From positions 3,742,501 to 3,806,500 of the forward strand of contig NZ_BNBE01000001.1 in the NCBI RefSeq assembly GCF_014654895.1: DNA of 64,000 bases, written 5' to 3'. Every line of letters begins with the position of its first letter. Positions within the stretch are counted from its first letter, which is position 1. The notes under the pieces are model-generated. The model was not told the origin of the DNA. It was given only the letters and a program-made list of their open reading frames with translations, and ran no database searches. This stretch comes from Streptomyces filamentosus (GTDB lineage: Bacteria; Actinomycetota; Actinomycetes; Streptomycetales; Streptomycetaceae). Positions 1 to 8,818 of this stretch are shown here, piece after piece. A program made the position numbers and the translations under genes.

Positions 1-27
1 CTCGTCATGGCCTACTTCGCCGGGTGA
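1..27 (+). CDS. 3' end of an unidentified gene (partial)
   Basis: The first nine codons read LVMAYFAG followed by TGA at 25-27. This looks like the hydrophobic C-terminus of a protein whose body lies upstream of the window. The frame choice is inferred from the absence of any other gene here and from the start of the next gene at 180. Too little remains to assign a family. Confidence 0.4.
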   Translation, partial: LVMAYFAG

Positions 28-179
28 GGCCGGGTGAGGGGGGGAACGGGCCGAGGAGCGGGCTGGGGAGGGGGCCGCGGGGCGGTCCGCGGCGTGACCC
101 GTCCCACAGCGGCAACCGTACGGGCGTCGGGTACGTCGTAAGCGTGTACGGCCACGGCACCAGCGGGGGAGGAACGGAC

Positions 180-674
180 ATGCCCGGAGACACGACGGCC
201 CGACCGTGCCCCGGCCCCGTCCCCGCGCACCCGCGCGCGTCCGCCGTCCGCGCGTCCGCCGTCCGCGCCCGCCTCCGCCGGCGCCTCGCCCGCGCGCGGG
301 CCCACCCCGTCGCGTACGCCCTCGTGCTCGCGCTCGCCGCCGGGCTGCTCGTGCTGGCCGGGCCGGGCGCGGGCGGCGCCGGGGCGGTCTCCGTCTGCCA
401 GGGGCGGCCCACCCGGACGGTCTCCTTCGCCACCGGCGAGCTGCGGCTCTACCGGACCCGCCACTACGCCTGCGCGCTGGTCCTCGCCAAGCGGCCCGGC
501 GCGCCGCGCCCCATGAGGGTCACGCTCCAGCCGCGCGGCGGCCGGGCCGCCGTCGTGGGCGGGCGGTGGGGCCGGCAGGCCGGTCCGGTGACCGTGCACG
601 CCCTCAACCGCTGCGTCCGCGCCTCCGCGACCGTCTCCGGACGCTCCGTCAGCACCGGCTGGATCCTGTGCTGA
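180..674 (+). CDS. Small secreted or membrane-anchored hypothetical protein
   Basis: A 164-aa protein if started at ATG 180, which has a strong purine-rich ribosome site (ggggga-gga) just upstream; the frame is open further back but without a comparable site. The N-terminal 40 residues are rich in Arg, Pro and Ala. A single hydrophobic segment at about residues 42-65 follows (AYALVLALAAGLLVLAGP), which could be a signal peptide or anchor. The mature part of about 100 residues has four cysteines (VCQG, YACA, NRCV and a terminal WILC), so two disulphides are possible outside the cell. No family was recognised. It lies alone, 87 bp before the S37 peptidase gene. Confidence 0.6.
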   Translation: MPGDTTARPCPGPVPAHPRASAVRASAVRARLRRRLARARAHPVAYALVLALAAGLLVLAGPGAGGAGAVSVCQGRPTRTVSFATGELRLYRTRHYACALVLAKRPGAPRPMRVTLQPRGGRAAVVGGRWGRQAGPVTVHALNRCVRASATVSGRSVSTGWILC

Positions 675-761
675 TGCAGAGGTAAGGCCCCGCCGGGTCT
701 GGCGGCCCGGACGCCCGCCCCGCTAGGTTCACGGCACCGTTGTGAATCATGGGGAGGGTGA

Positions 762-2210
762 ATGCGTAAGTCGCTGAGACTGATGCTGTCGCTTTCGGTG
801 CTCATAGGCACCGTGGGCTCCACCGGCGTGGCCACCGCCACCGCCGCGGAGACGGAGTCCCGCAGCACCGTCGCGGACGCGCAGAGCTCGGACATCAAGG
901 ACCGCCTGCTGGCGATCCCCGGGATGAGCCTGATCGAGGAGAAGCCGTACGCCGGCTACCGCTTCTTCGTCCTGAACTACGAGCAGCCGATCGACCACAA
1001 GCGGCCCTGGGCCGGCACGTTCCAGCAGCGGATCTCGGTCCTCCACAAGGGCACCGACCGCCCCACCGTCTTCCGCACCAGCGGCTACGGCCTGAGCACC
1101 ACCCCGGGCCGCGCGGAGCCGACCCGGATCGTCGACGGCAACCAGGTCTCCATGGAGTACCGCTTCTTCACGCCGTCCCGCCCGGCGCCCGCCGACTGGT
1201 CCAAGCTGGACATCTGGCAGGCGGCCAGCGACCAGCACCGGATCTTCACCGCCCTGAAGAAGGTCTACGGCGAGAACTGGCTGTCCACCGGCGGCTCCAA
1301 GGGCGGCATGACCGCCACCTACTACGAGCGCTTCTACCCGCGCGACATGGACGGCGTCGTCGCCTACGTGGCCCCCAACGACGTCGTCAACAAGGAGGAC
1401 TCGGCCTACGACCGGTTCTTCGAGAACGTCGGCACCAAGGAGTGCCGCGACCGCCTGAACTCCCTCCAGCGCGAGGCCCTGCTCCGCCGCGCCCCGCTCC
1501 AGGAGAAGTTCAAGACGTGGGCCGCGGCCGAGGGCGCCACCTTCAACACGGTCGGCTCGCTCGACAAGGCGTGGGAGGCGACCGTCCTCGACTTCGTCTG
1601 GGGCTTCTGGCAGTACTACGGCGAGGACGTCTGCGACACGATCCCGGAGGCGAAGGGCGCGAGCGACGACGCCGTCTACGAGACGATCGACGCCTACGCC
1701 GGCTGGAGCGCCTACACCGACCAGGGCCTGGAGTACTACACGCCGTACTACTACCAGGCGGCCACCGAGCTCGGCTCGCCCTCGATCAGGCAGCCGCACC
1801 TCGCGGGCCTGAGCCGCTACGGCTACCAGCCCGCGTCCAGCTTCGTGCCCCGCGAGATCCCGATGAAGTTCAAGCCGTGGGTGATGCGGGACGTCGACGA
1901 CTGGGTCCGCAAGAACGCGAACCGGATGCTCTTCGTCTACGGCCAGAACGACCCGTGGGGCGCCGAGCCGTTCCGCGTCGACAAGGGCGCCCGGGACAGC
2001 TACGTCTACTACGCGCCCGGCGGCAACCACGGCGCCAACGTCGCCGGACTCGTCGACGCCGAGCGGGAGAAGGCCACCGCCCGCATCCTCGCCTGGGCCG
2101 GCGTGGACGCCCCCGCCGTCGCGGCCGCCCAGCCGCTGGCCGCCTTCGACGCCCGCCTCGACCGGACGGTCGACGAGGACGTGACGCGCGAGCACGGTCT
2201 GCGCCCGTAG
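762..2210 (+). CDS. Secreted S37-family tripeptidyl/prolyl peptidase
   Basis: A 482-aa serine peptidase of family S37 (the PS-10/PTP type from Streptomyces), which removes tripeptides from protein N-termini in the medium. A Sec signal peptide is visible (MRKS, a hydrophobic core, then ATATAAE at about residue 29). The nucleophile elbow GGSKGG puts the catalytic Ser near residue 179. The probable Asp is in NDPWG near residue 397 and the His in GGNHGAN near residue 423. Length and motif order fit the family well. The start ATG 762 follows a GGGGAGGGTGA ribosome site. The gene is monocistronic and ends at a strong hairpin facing the convergent glycosidase gene. A role in processing secreted proteins or nutrient peptides is inferred. 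Confidence 0.9.
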   Translation: MRKSLRLMLSLSVLIGTVGSTGVATATAAETESRSTVADAQSSDIKDRLLAIPGMSLIEEKPYAGYRFFVLNYEQPIDHKRPWAGTFQQRISVLHKGTDRPTVFRTSGYGLSTTPGRAEPTRIVDGNQVSMEYRFFTPSRPAPADWSKLDIWQAASDQHRIFTALKKVYGENWLSTGGSKGGMTATYYERFYPRDMDGVVAYVAPNDVVNKEDSAYDRFFENVGTKECRDRLNSLQREALLRRAPLQEKFKTWAAAEGATFNTVGSLDKAWEATVLDFVWGFWQYYGEDVCDTIPEAKGASDDAVYETIDAYAGWSAYTDQGLEYYTPYYYQAATELGSPSIRQPHLAGLSRYGYQPASSFVPREIPMKFKPWVMRDVDDWVRKNANRMLFVYGQNDPWGAEPFRVDKGARDSYVYYAPGGNHGANVAGLVDAEREKATARILAWAGVDAPAVAAAQPLAAFDARLDRTVDEDVTREHGLRP

Positions 2211-2241
2211 GACCCCGGGGGTGCGGCCCCGCGCACGGAGC

Positions 2242-2281
2242 CGCACCCCTCCCCCTCGGACATCCGAGGGGGAGGGGTGCG
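2242..2281. terminator. Bidirectional terminator hairpin between convergent genes
   Basis: Two perfectly complementary 19-nt arms (2242-2260 and 2263-2281) are separated by only two nucleotides, so the real loop includes a few unpaired arm bases. The hairpin sits between the 3' ends of the peptidase and the glycosidase and can serve both strands. Confidence 0.85.
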
Positions 2282-2308
2282 AGAGGGGCGTCAGGCGTAC
2301 GGGAGGCG

Positions 2309-4147
2309 TCAGGCGTACGAGAGGCCGAAGCCGACCGGGAACAGCGTCACCGCCGGGTCCTCGGCGCTCCGCACCGGGACCGGGAGGCGTCCGCGCGGCT
2401 TCGCCCGCCCGGCCAGCACCCGCACGGCGGCCCGGAGTTCGACGTCGGTCCAGGAGTAGGCGGCGAGCGCGGCCCGCTGCCCGGTGGTCCGGGCGACGTC
2501 GTACGGGTTGCGGATCGCGACCGTCACCACCGGCACCCCGGTCGCCGCGAGGCGCGCCACCAGCGTCCGCTGCGGGCTGGCCGCGGAGACGTTGTACGTG
2601 CCCACGACGATCACGTCCTGTCCGGCCGCCGCGGCCACCGCCTCCTCGATCCGGGCGGCGGTCGGGGTGATGCCGGTGGAGAGCACGGTCGGCGCGAAGC
2701 CCAGCTCGCGCAGGGCGGCCCCGAGGGTGGTGGTCGGCGGGCCGGTCGTCCCGGACGGGGAGGCCGGGTCGGCGCCGACGACCAGGACCCTGCCGTGCGA
2801 GGCCGGGGAGAGGGGCAGGAAGCCGTCCTCGTTGACCAGCAGGGTGGTGGTCCGCTCGGCGATCCGGTCGGCCTCGGCGAGGTGCCGGGCGGTGCCGACG
2901 ACCCCGTCGACCGCCTCGCGGGTCGTGCACGGTTCCGCGAACAGGCCGCGGCGGGCCTTCAAGCGCAGGATCCGCAGAACCGATTCGTCGAGCCGTTGCT
3001 CCGTCAGTTCCCCGTCCCGGACCGCCTTCAGGACCGCGTTCCACGCCACGTCCAGCTTCGGCGGGTTGAGCAGCTGGTCCACGCCCGCCTTGAGGGCGAG
3101 CACCGGCACCCGCTCGTCGCCGTACTTGGTGCGCACCCCCTGCATGTCGAGGGCGTCGGTCACCACCACCCCGTCGTAGCCGAGCTCCCCGCGCAGCACC
3201 CCGGTGAGGATGGGGTGCGAGAGCGTCGCCGGGTCCCCGGACGGGTCGAGCGCGGGGACCACGAGGTGCGCGGTCATGATCGCGTCGATGCCGGCGGCGA
3301 TCGCGGCCCGGAACGGCGGGGCGTCCAGCGCGCTCCACTGCTCCCGGGTGTGGGTGATGACCGGCAGGCCGTAGTGGCTGTCCACGGCGGTGTCGCCGTG
3401 GCCGGGGAAGTGCTTGGCGGTGGCCGCGACCCCGGCGCCCTGGTAGCCGCGGACCTGCGCGGTGACGAGGGCGGAGACGGCGCGCGGTTCGGAGCCGAAG
3501 GAGCGGACGCCGATGACCGGGTTGCCGGGGTTGACGTTGACGTCGGCGACCGGGGCGTAGTCCTGCCGGACGCCCATGGCGGCCAGCTCGGCGCCCGCGA
3601 TCCGGGCCGCCTTGCGGGCGTCGGCGGGGGAGCCGTTCGCGCCGAGCGCCATCGCGCCCGGCAGGAGGGTCGCGGGCTCGCCGATCCGGCAGACGATGCC
3701 GTGCTCCTGGTCGGTGGAGATCAGCACGGGGACCGGGGTGCCGGAGGCGAGCGCGGCGGCCTGGATGCCGTTGGACAGCTCGGCGATCTGGTGCGGGTCG
3801 CGGGTGTTGTGGGCCCAGGCGAAGTAGATGATCCCGCCGAGGTGGTAGCGCCCGATGAGCTCGGCGGCGGTCCGGACGCCGAGCTCCCGGAGGTTGGCGT
3901 CGGCGTCGCCCCGGTCGGGGTCGGTGGCCGAATGGCCGTACACCCGCGAGACGAAGACCTGGCCGACCTTCTCCTCCAGCGACATCCGGCCGACGATCCG
4001 GCGCAGCCGCTCCTCGGTCCGGGCGTCGAGCGCGGCGGGGGCGGCCTGGGCGGCGGGACCGGCCGCCCCGGTGACGGCCGCGGCGGCCGCCGCGGCGCCG
4101 ACGGCGAGCAGGGTGCGGCGGGTGGGGGCGTGGGCGGGGTGGGGCAC
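2309..4147 (-). CDS. Exported glycoside hydrolase family 3 (NagZ-type beta-N-acetylglucosaminidase)
   Basis: A 612-aa GH3 enzyme if started at GTG 4147, chosen because GAAGGAG lies just upstream and a twin-arginine signal begins at once (PTRRTLLAVGAA, then an Ala-rich core ending AQAA). The frame stays open further upstream but gives no sensible protein. The NagZ signature KHFPGHGDTAVDSH, which carries the loop His used by this subfamily, is present, as is VVTDALDM with the Asp nucleophile. A second alpha/beta domain fills the C-terminal third (from about LLVNEDGFLPL). It probably cleaves GlcNAc from chitin or muropeptide fragments outside the membrane. The promoter is separately annotated. 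Confidence 0.9.
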   Translation of the reverse strand: MPHPAHAPTRRTLLAVGAAAAAAAVTGAAGPAAQAAPAALDARTEERLRRIVGRMSLEEKVGQVFVSRVYGHSATDPDRGDADANLRELGVRTAAELIGRYHLGGIIYFAWAHNTRDPHQIAELSNGIQAAALASGTPVPVLISTDQEHGIVCRIGEPATLLPGAMALGANGSPADARKAARIAGAELAAMGVRQDYAPVADVNVNPGNPVIGVRSFGSEPRAVSALVTAQVRGYQGAGVAATAKHFPGHGDTAVDSHYGLPVITHTREQWSALDAPPFRAAIAAGIDAIMTAHLVVPALDPSGDPATLSHPILTGVLRGELGYDGVVVTDALDMQGVRTKYGDERVPVLALKAGVDQLLNPPKLDVAWNAVLKAVRDGELTEQRLDESVLRILRLKARRGLFAEPCTTREAVDGVVGTARHLAEADRIAERTTTLLVNEDGFLPLSPASHGRVLVVGADPASPSGTTGPPTTTLGAALRELGFAPTVLSTGITPTAARIEEAVAAAAGQDVIVVGTYNVSAASPQRTLVARLAATGVPVVTVAIRNPYDVARTTGQRAALAAYSWTDVELRAAVRVLAGRAKPRGRLPVPVRSAEDPAVTLFPVGFGLSYA

Positions 4148-4194
4148 TGGTGCTCCTTCCGGCCGTGCGGGATGAAGGAAACTTCCAAGGTGAA

Positions 4195-4224
4195 CGGATA
4201 GTCTGAAAGTAACTGCCCGGTCAA
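4195..4224 (-). promoter_or_regulatory. Promoter of the GH3 glycosidase gene
   Basis: Read on the minus strand, TTGACC (4219-4224) and TATCCG (4195-4200) are 18 nt apart, a good primary-sigma promoter. A TTACTTTC element lies in the spacer. A near-palindrome GGAAGTTTCC lies downstream around 4170-4180. Together they may bind a sugar-responsive repressor. No DasR consensus is present. Confidence 0.5.
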
Positions 4225-4464
4225 GGATTCCCGCACGAATCGCCGAGAAGTCAGCGGTACGGCTCCGAGGGCCGAAGCCCGCCGGGCCCCGCGCCCGAGG
4301 GGCCGGGGCCCGCCCCGCCCGGGACTCCGCCCGCCGGGGGAGCGGCGGCGGGGAGGCGGCTCCGGGAGGTGCCGCCCGCCGGGGCGCACGGCACCGGACT
4401 CCGCGCCGGCCCGGGGCTCGGCCCGCCGGGGGAGCGGCGGCGGAGCGCGGCTCCGGCCGGGGGC
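4225..4464. other. Intergenic region with a 23-bp direct repeat
   Basis: This gap lies upstream of the glycosidase promoter and beyond the 3' end of the LysR gene. The only structure seen is an exact 23-bp repeat at 4329-4351 and 4421-4443, each followed by a similar GGCTCCGG stretch, so the two halves of the gap look like an old duplication. No ORF with family similarity was found. Confidence 0.5.
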
Positions 4465-5376
4465 TCAGGAGGTCGTCGCGATCGACGGCCACAGCTCCTG
4501 GAGGGTGCGGACCGTCTCGCGGATCGCGGGGCGGCGGGCCGCGCCCGCGCGCCACAGGGCGTGGAGGCGGCGGGTCGGGGCCGGGTCGAGGCGCAGGGGG
4601 GCCACCTCCGGGGGCAGTTCCCCGCGGCCGAGGCGGGGGACGAGGGCGATGCCCAGGCCGGCCGCGACCAGCGCGACCTGCGTGTGGTTCTCCTCCGCCT
4701 GGTGGACGACCAGCGGCTCGGACCCGGTCGCCCGCAGCGTCCGCATCAGCCAGTCGTGGCACACCGTCCCCGGCGGCTGCGAGATCCACCGCTCGTCCGC
4801 CAGCTCCTCCCGCCGCACCGCCCGCCGCGCCGCCAGCGGATGGTCCCGGTGGACGAGGACGTCGCAGCCGTCGTCGCCGATCACCGCCTGCTCCACCCCC
4901 GGCGGCGTCGGCAGCGGGGCGATGTCCCAGTCGTGCGCCACGGCCAGGTCGAGCACCCCGCGCGCCACCAGGTCCACCGACAGGTGCGGGTCGACCTCGG
5001 TCAGCCGGGCGTCGAGCCCGGGATGGCGGCGGGCCAGCTCGGCGAGCGCCCGCGGCATCAGGCCGCGCGCCGCGCTCGGGAAGCAGCCGAGGGAGAGCCG
5101 CCCGGCGGGCAGGCCCCGCCGCTCTTCGAGCCGTACCTCCGCCTCCTCCACGATCGCCAGCAACTGCCGCGCCGTGGAGGCGAGCTGCTGGGCGTCGTCG
5201 GTGAGCCGGACGCCCCGCCCGCTCCGTTCGAGCAGGGTCGTGCGGGTCTCCCGCTCCAGCTTCGCGATCTGCTGGGAGACCGCCGACGGGGTGTAGCCGA
5301 GCGCCGTCGCGGCGGCGCCCACGCTGCCGTGGACGGAGACGGCGTGCAGGGCGCGCAGACGGCCGAGATCGAGCAC
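4465..5376 (-). CDS. LysR-family transcriptional regulator
   Basis: A 303-aa LysR regulator. The N-terminal winged HTH (about residues 3-62) carries the typical SVGAAATALGYTPSAVSQQI recognition region. The remainder is a periplasmic-binding-like effector domain that ends in the expected fold length. The start is GTG 5376 with GGAGG upstream; longer in-frame versions are low-complexity sequence. It is transcribed away from the EamA exporter gene and most likely controls it, as is usual for divergent LysR/exporter pairs. An inverted repeat in the intergenic region is the likely binding site. The effector cannot be told from the sequence. Confidence 0.92.
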   Translation of the reverse strand: MLDLGRLRALHAVSVHGSVGAAATALGYTPSAVSQQIAKLERETRTTLLERSGRGVRLTDDAQQLASTARQLLAIVEEAEVRLEERRGLPAGRLSLGCFPSAARGLMPRALAELARRHPGLDARLTEVDPHLSVDLVARGVLDLAVAHDWDIAPLPTPPGVEQAVIGDDGCDVLVHRDHPLAARRAVRREELADERWISQPPGTVCHDWLMRTLRATGSEPLVVHQAEENHTQVALVAAGLGIALVPRLGRGELPPEVAPLRLDPAPTRRLHALWRAGAARRPAIRETVRTLQELWPSIATTS

Positions 5377-5411
5377 GGGAACCTCCGGCGGACGTCCTGG
5401 ATGCAGCAACG

Positions 5412-5429
5412 CTTCATCCAACCATGAAG
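5412..5429. promoter_or_regulatory. Probable LysR binding site between regulator and exporter
   Basis: CTTCAT and ATGAAG form perfect 6-bp arms around a 6-bp centre, and the element contains the T-N11-A pattern typical of LysR sites. It sits midway in the 99-bp divergent promoter region. Confidence 0.55.
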
Positions 5430-5475
5430 AGACCTGTGCTGGTGCTACACGGTCACCGGCGGCCATGCTCCTCGC

Positions 5476-6414
5476 ATGCGCCCCGCACACATCGCCCTCG
5501 CCGCCCTCGTCGCCGCGGTCTGGGGGGTCAACTTCGTCGTCATCGAGATCGGCCTCGACCACTTCCCCCCGCTGCTCTTCTCCGCCCTCCGCTTCCTCGT
5601 CGCCGCCCTCCCCGCGGTCTTCCTCGTCGGCCGCCCCAAGGTCGCCTGGAAGTGGATCGTCGCCGTCGGACTCGCCCTGGGCGTCGCCAAGTTCGGGCTG
5701 CTCTTCACCGGCATGGACCTCGGCGCCCCCGCCGGGCTCTCCTCCCTGGTCCTCCAGGTGCAGGCCGTCTTCACCGCCCTGTTCGCCTTCGCGGTCCTCG
5801 GCGAGCGCCCCGGGCGGCGCGCCGTCCTCGGCATGGGCGTGGCCCTCGCCGGCATCGCCGTCGCCGCCGTCGACGAGGGCGCCTCCGGGCCGGTCACCGG
5901 CTTCGTCCTGGTCGTCGCGGCCGCCGTCTGCTGGGGCGTCTCCAACGTCCTCACCCGCAAGGCCGCCCCGCCGGACCCGCTCAACTGGATGGTCTGGGTC
6001 AGCACCGTCCCCGTCCTGCCGCTGCTCGGCCTCTCCCTCCTCCTGGAGGGCCCCGAGCGGGACCTGGCCGCGCTGCGCTCCCTCGACTGGACCGGCGTCG
6101 GCGTCATCGTCTACGTCGCCTGGATCACCACCGTCTTCGGCTTCGGCGCCTGGGGCTGGCTGCTGCGCCGCCACCCGGCCTCCTCCGTCGCCCCCTTCTC
6201 CCTCCTCGTCCCCGTCTTCGGGATGTCCTCGGCGGCCCTCTTCCTGGGCGAGGGGATCAGCCCCCTGCGCTGGGCCGCCGCCGCGCTCCTCGTCGGCGGG
6301 GTGGCCCTGACCTCGCTGGCCCCGCGCCGCGCCGCGGCCCGGAAACCCCTGGTGCGGGAGGTCCCCGTCCCCGTATCGTCCGGGGGTCCCATCAGCGAGG
6401 AAAGGCCCGCATGA
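5476..6414 (+). CDS. EamA/DMT-family membrane exporter
   Basis: A 312-aa inner-membrane protein with about ten hydrophobic segments arranged as two EamA repeats (roughly residues 5-140 and 145-285). It starts MRPAHIALAALVAAVWGVNF, the classic N-terminus of EamA proteins of the amino-acid/metabolite exporter group. The C-terminal 30 residues are a charged cytoplasmic tail. It is divergent from the LysR gene and overlaps the next gene by ATGA. Export of an amino acid or a toxic metabolite is likely, but the substrate is unknown. Confidence 0.9.
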   Translation: MRPAHIALAALVAAVWGVNFVVIEIGLDHFPPLLFSALRFLVAALPAVFLVGRPKVAWKWIVAVGLALGVAKFGLLFTGMDLGAPAGLSSLVLQVQAVFTALFAFAVLGERPGRRAVLGMGVALAGIAVAAVDEGASGPVTGFVLVVAAAVCWGVSNVLTRKAAPPDPLNWMVWVSTVPVLPLLGLSLLLEGPERDLAALRSLDWTGVGVIVYVAWITTVFGFGAWGWLLRRHPASSVAPFSLLVPVFGMSSAALFLGEGISPLRWAAAALLVGGVALTSLAPRRAAARKPLVREVPVPVSSGGPISEERPA

Positions 6415-6974
6415 CCTTCGAGAACGTGACCGTCGACGTCCCCGCCCCCGCGCCCGGAGCGCTGCTCCTGGCCGGCATCCCCGGCAGCGGCAAGTCGACC
6501 GTCTCGGCCGCCCTGGCCGCCCGCTTCGCCCGCGCCGCGCACGTCGAGGTCGACCACCTCCAGGAGCTGATCGTCAGCGGCGGCCACTGGCCGAGCCCGG
6601 ACGGCGACCCCGAGGCGGACCGGCAGATCCTGCTGCGCGCCCGCAACGCCTGCCTCCTCGCGGGCAGCTTCGCCGCCGCCGGCTTCCTCCCGGTCCTGGA
6701 CGACGTCGTGGTCCGCCGCTCCCACCTGGACTTCTACCGGGCCCACATGCCGGCGGCGGTCCCGCTGCACACGGTGATCCTGGCCCCCGGCCCGGACAAG
6801 GCGTGGGAGCGGAACAACGCCCGCCACAAGCGCCTCACCACCAACTGGGCCTTCCTCGACGAGGCCATGCGGGAGGAGCTCGCCGACCGGGCCCTCTGGA
6901 TCGACAACGCCGACCTGACGGTGGACGAGACCGTCGACGCGGTCCTCGCGGCCACGGGCCTGACCGCCGGGTGA
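6411..6974 (+). CDS. P-loop NTPase, small-molecule kinase-like
   Basis: A 187-aa protein with a Walker A motif GIPGSGKST near residues 20-28. Asp/His-rich VEVDHLQEL follows the first strand and VLDDVVV marks the second acidic strand, as in AAA_33-type kinases (gluconate kinase or chloramphenicol phosphotransferase-like). The ATG overlaps the TGA of the exporter gene (ATGA), so the two are translationally coupled. It ends one base before the convergent Uma2 gene. The acceptor that is phosphorylated, if any, cannot be inferred. A shared role with the exporter, such as modifying a toxic compound before export, is only a guess. Confidence 0.8.
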   Translation: MTFENVTVDVPAPAPGALLLAGIPGSGKSTVSAALAARFARAAHVEVDHLQELIVSGGHWPSPDGDPEADRQILLRARNACLLAGSFAAAGFLPVLDDVVVRRSHLDFYRAHMPAAVPLHTVILAPGPDKAWERNNARHKRLTTNWAFLDEAMREELADRALWIDNADLTVDETVDAVLAATGLTAG

Positions 6975-6975
6975 A

Positions 6976-7542
6976 TCAGCCTTCGGAGCGCGGGAACCCG
7001 TCGGTCTTCACGACGATCTCGCGGCCGTCGAGGGGGAGGACCAGGTCTTCCCCGAAGGGGATCTCCTCCTGATCGGTGTAGACGCCGGTGCGGGTGGGGT
7101 TGCTGTGGACGACGCAGGAGTTGCCGGAGGGGTCGATGATCACGTAGAGCGGGATCGCGCACTCCGCGTACATCCGGAGCTTCTTCTCGAAGTCGTTGTC
7201 CCGGGTGCTGAGCGAGATGATCTCCAGGACGGCCTCAAGGCTGTGCCACTCGAAGCGGCCGCGCTTGTTCCGCTCGGAACCGGGGGCGATGATCGCCAGG
7301 TCGGGGGCATAGCCCCAGAGGCTGGACGGGAAGTCGATCATGACCTCCGAGAGGATGTCGCCGTGTCCGGCGAGCTGCTGCTCGATCTGGGGGGCGGCCC
7401 GAAGGATCACCTTCCACTGCTGCTCGCCCTGCGGCGTCATGATGATCTTTCCGTCCGTGATCTCTACGCGAAAACCTTCGGGCAGGTTGGCGTCCTCCAG
7501 GACGTCCCAGGCGCTGGACGTGTCCATCAGTGTGGTCGTCAC
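6976..7542 (-). CDS. Uma2-family restriction-endonuclease-like protein
   Basis: A 188-aa protein of the Uma2 (DUF820) family, which has a PD-(D/E)XK nuclease fold. Visible core elements are YAPDLAII, the acidic EVLEIIS strand, the RDNDFEKKLRMYAE helix and LYVIIDP. The start is GTG 7542 with GGAGGA at good spacing; ATG 7527 is an alternative. Such genes are numerous in Streptomyces and their role is unknown. It follows the LacI gene on the same strand after 41 bp, but a functional link is doubtful. Confidence 0.85.
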   Translation of the reverse strand: MTTTLMDTSSAWDVLEDANLPEGFRVEITDGKIIMTPQGEQQWKVILRAAPQIEQQLAGHGDILSEVMIDFPSSLWGYAPDLAIIAPGSERNKRGRFEWHSLEAVLEIISLSTRDNDFEKKLRMYAECAIPLYVIIDPSGNSCVVHSNPTRTGVYTDQEEIPFGEDLVLPLDGREIVVKTDGFPRSEG

Positions 7543-7583
7543 GAGATCCTCCGTGTGTCGTCGCTCACAACGATAGCCGCCCC

Positions 7584-8630
7584 CTACCCCCGCGGCGGCG
7601 CCGTCGAATCCCGTACCACCAGTTCGCCCGGGACCGTCTCCGTGCCGTGCGCCGGGGCGTCCTCGGTGCCCATCGCCAGCCGCCCGGCGCGGACACCGGA
7701 GTCGTGGAGGGGGAGGCGGACGGTCGTCAGCGCCGGGACCGCGTCGACCGAGAAGGGGAGGTCGTCGAAGCCGGCCACGGAGACGTCCCCGGGGATCGAC
7801 AGGCCCCGCTCCCGCAGGGCCGCGCAGACGCCGAGGGCCACCGTGTCGTTGGCGGCGACGATCGCCGTGAGCCCCGGGTCGCGGGCGAGGAGTTCGGCGA
7901 CGGCCGCGTGACCGGCGGCGCGGTCGTAGGGGCCGTGCACGGTGGGGCCCTCGGCGACGCCCGCCGCCGCGAGGGCCTCCCGGTGGCCCTCCAGGCGGTG
8001 CCGGGTGGTGGTGCGGTCGGCGGGGCCCGCGACGTAACCGATCCGGGTGTGGCCGAGGCCGAGCAGGTGCTCGGTGAGCCGGCGGCCCCCGGCGCGGTTG
8101 TCGAAGACGAGCGCGGCGGTGTGCGCGTCCCCGGGCACGGGCGGGCGCCCGCACAGCACGACCCGGGTCCCGGCCTCCGCCATCCGGGCCAGTTTCGCGG
8201 CCGTCGCGGCCAGGTGCTCCGGGTCCTCCAGCGAGCCGCCCATGAGGATCACGGCGGCGGCGCGCTGCCGCTGGAGCAGCGTGAGGTAGGTGAGTTCGCG
8301 CTCGGGGGAGCCGTTGGTGTTGCAGACGACGGCCAGCTTCTCGCCGCCGGCCCGGCCCGACGCGCCCTCGCCGATGGCGCTCTGCGCGGCGCTCGCCATG
8401 ATCCCGAAGAAGGGGTCGGCGATGTCGTTGACCAGCACGCCGACCAGGTCGGAGGTGGCGGCGGCGAGCGAGCTGGCGGGCCCGTTGAGGACGTAGTCCA
8501 GCTCGTCGACCGCCTTGAGGACCCGCTCGCGGGTGGAGGCGGCGACCGGGTAGTTGCCGTTGAGGACGCGGGAGACGGTCGCGGGGGAGACCCGGGCGCG
8601 GGCGGCCACGTCCGCCAGGGTGACGGTCAT
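7584..8630 (-). CDS. LacI-family transcriptional repressor
   Basis: A 348-aa LacI/GalR repressor. The HTH is at the extreme N-terminus (TLADVAARARVSPATVSRVLNG), followed by the hinge helix (LNGPASSLAA) and a sugar-binding domain with typical elements such as LVNDIADPFF, GFDDLPFS and the C-terminal TTVRLPL. The start is ATG 8630 preceded by GGAGGT; the in-frame extension to 8684 lacks support. It is divergent from a catabolic operon and faces two perfect or near-perfect LacI-type palindromes, so it should repress that operon and itself until an unknown sugar or polyol binds. Confidence 0.93.
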   Translation of the reverse strand: MTVTLADVAARARVSPATVSRVLNGNYPVAASTRERVLKAVDELDYVLNGPASSLAAATSDLVGVLVNDIADPFFGIMASAAQSAIGEGASGRAGGEKLAVVCNTNGSPERELTYLTLLQRQRAAAVILMGGSLEDPEHLAATAAKLARMAEAGTRVVLCGRPPVPGDAHTAALVFDNRAGGRRLTEHLLGLGHTRIGYVAGPADRTTTRHRLEGHREALAAAGVAEGPTVHGPYDRAAGHAAVAELLARDPGLTAIVAANDTVALGVCAALRERGLSIPGDVSVAGFDDLPFSVDAVPALTTVRLPLHDSGVRAGRLAMGTEDAPAHGTETVPGELVVRDSTAPPRG

Positions 8631-8691
8631 CGCGTGCGTACCTCCGGGGCCTTGTCCGACGTGTTGTCGGCAGGCTAGCGTCATCGCGAGC

Positions 8692-8729
8692 AGAAAGCGC
8701 TTTCTATCCTCGACGAGAAAGCGCTTCCT
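8692..8729. promoter_or_regulatory. Two LacI-type operators in the divergent promoter
   Basis: AGAAAGCGCTTTCT at 8692-8705 is a perfect 14-bp palindrome with the CG centre typical of LacI/GalR sites. AGAAAGCGCTTCCT at 8716-8729 is the same site with one change. Their centres are 24 bp apart, just over two helical turns, which fits cooperative binding of two dimers. They lie between the repressor gene and the MocA operon. Confidence 0.85.
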
Positions 8730-8818
8730 GTCCTGTTTTCACACGAGCCCGTTCTCGCCCCCGTTCTCCCACGAGAACGAGAACGAGGGCGCGCGCCCGC
8801 CGGGGAGAGGAACCCTCC

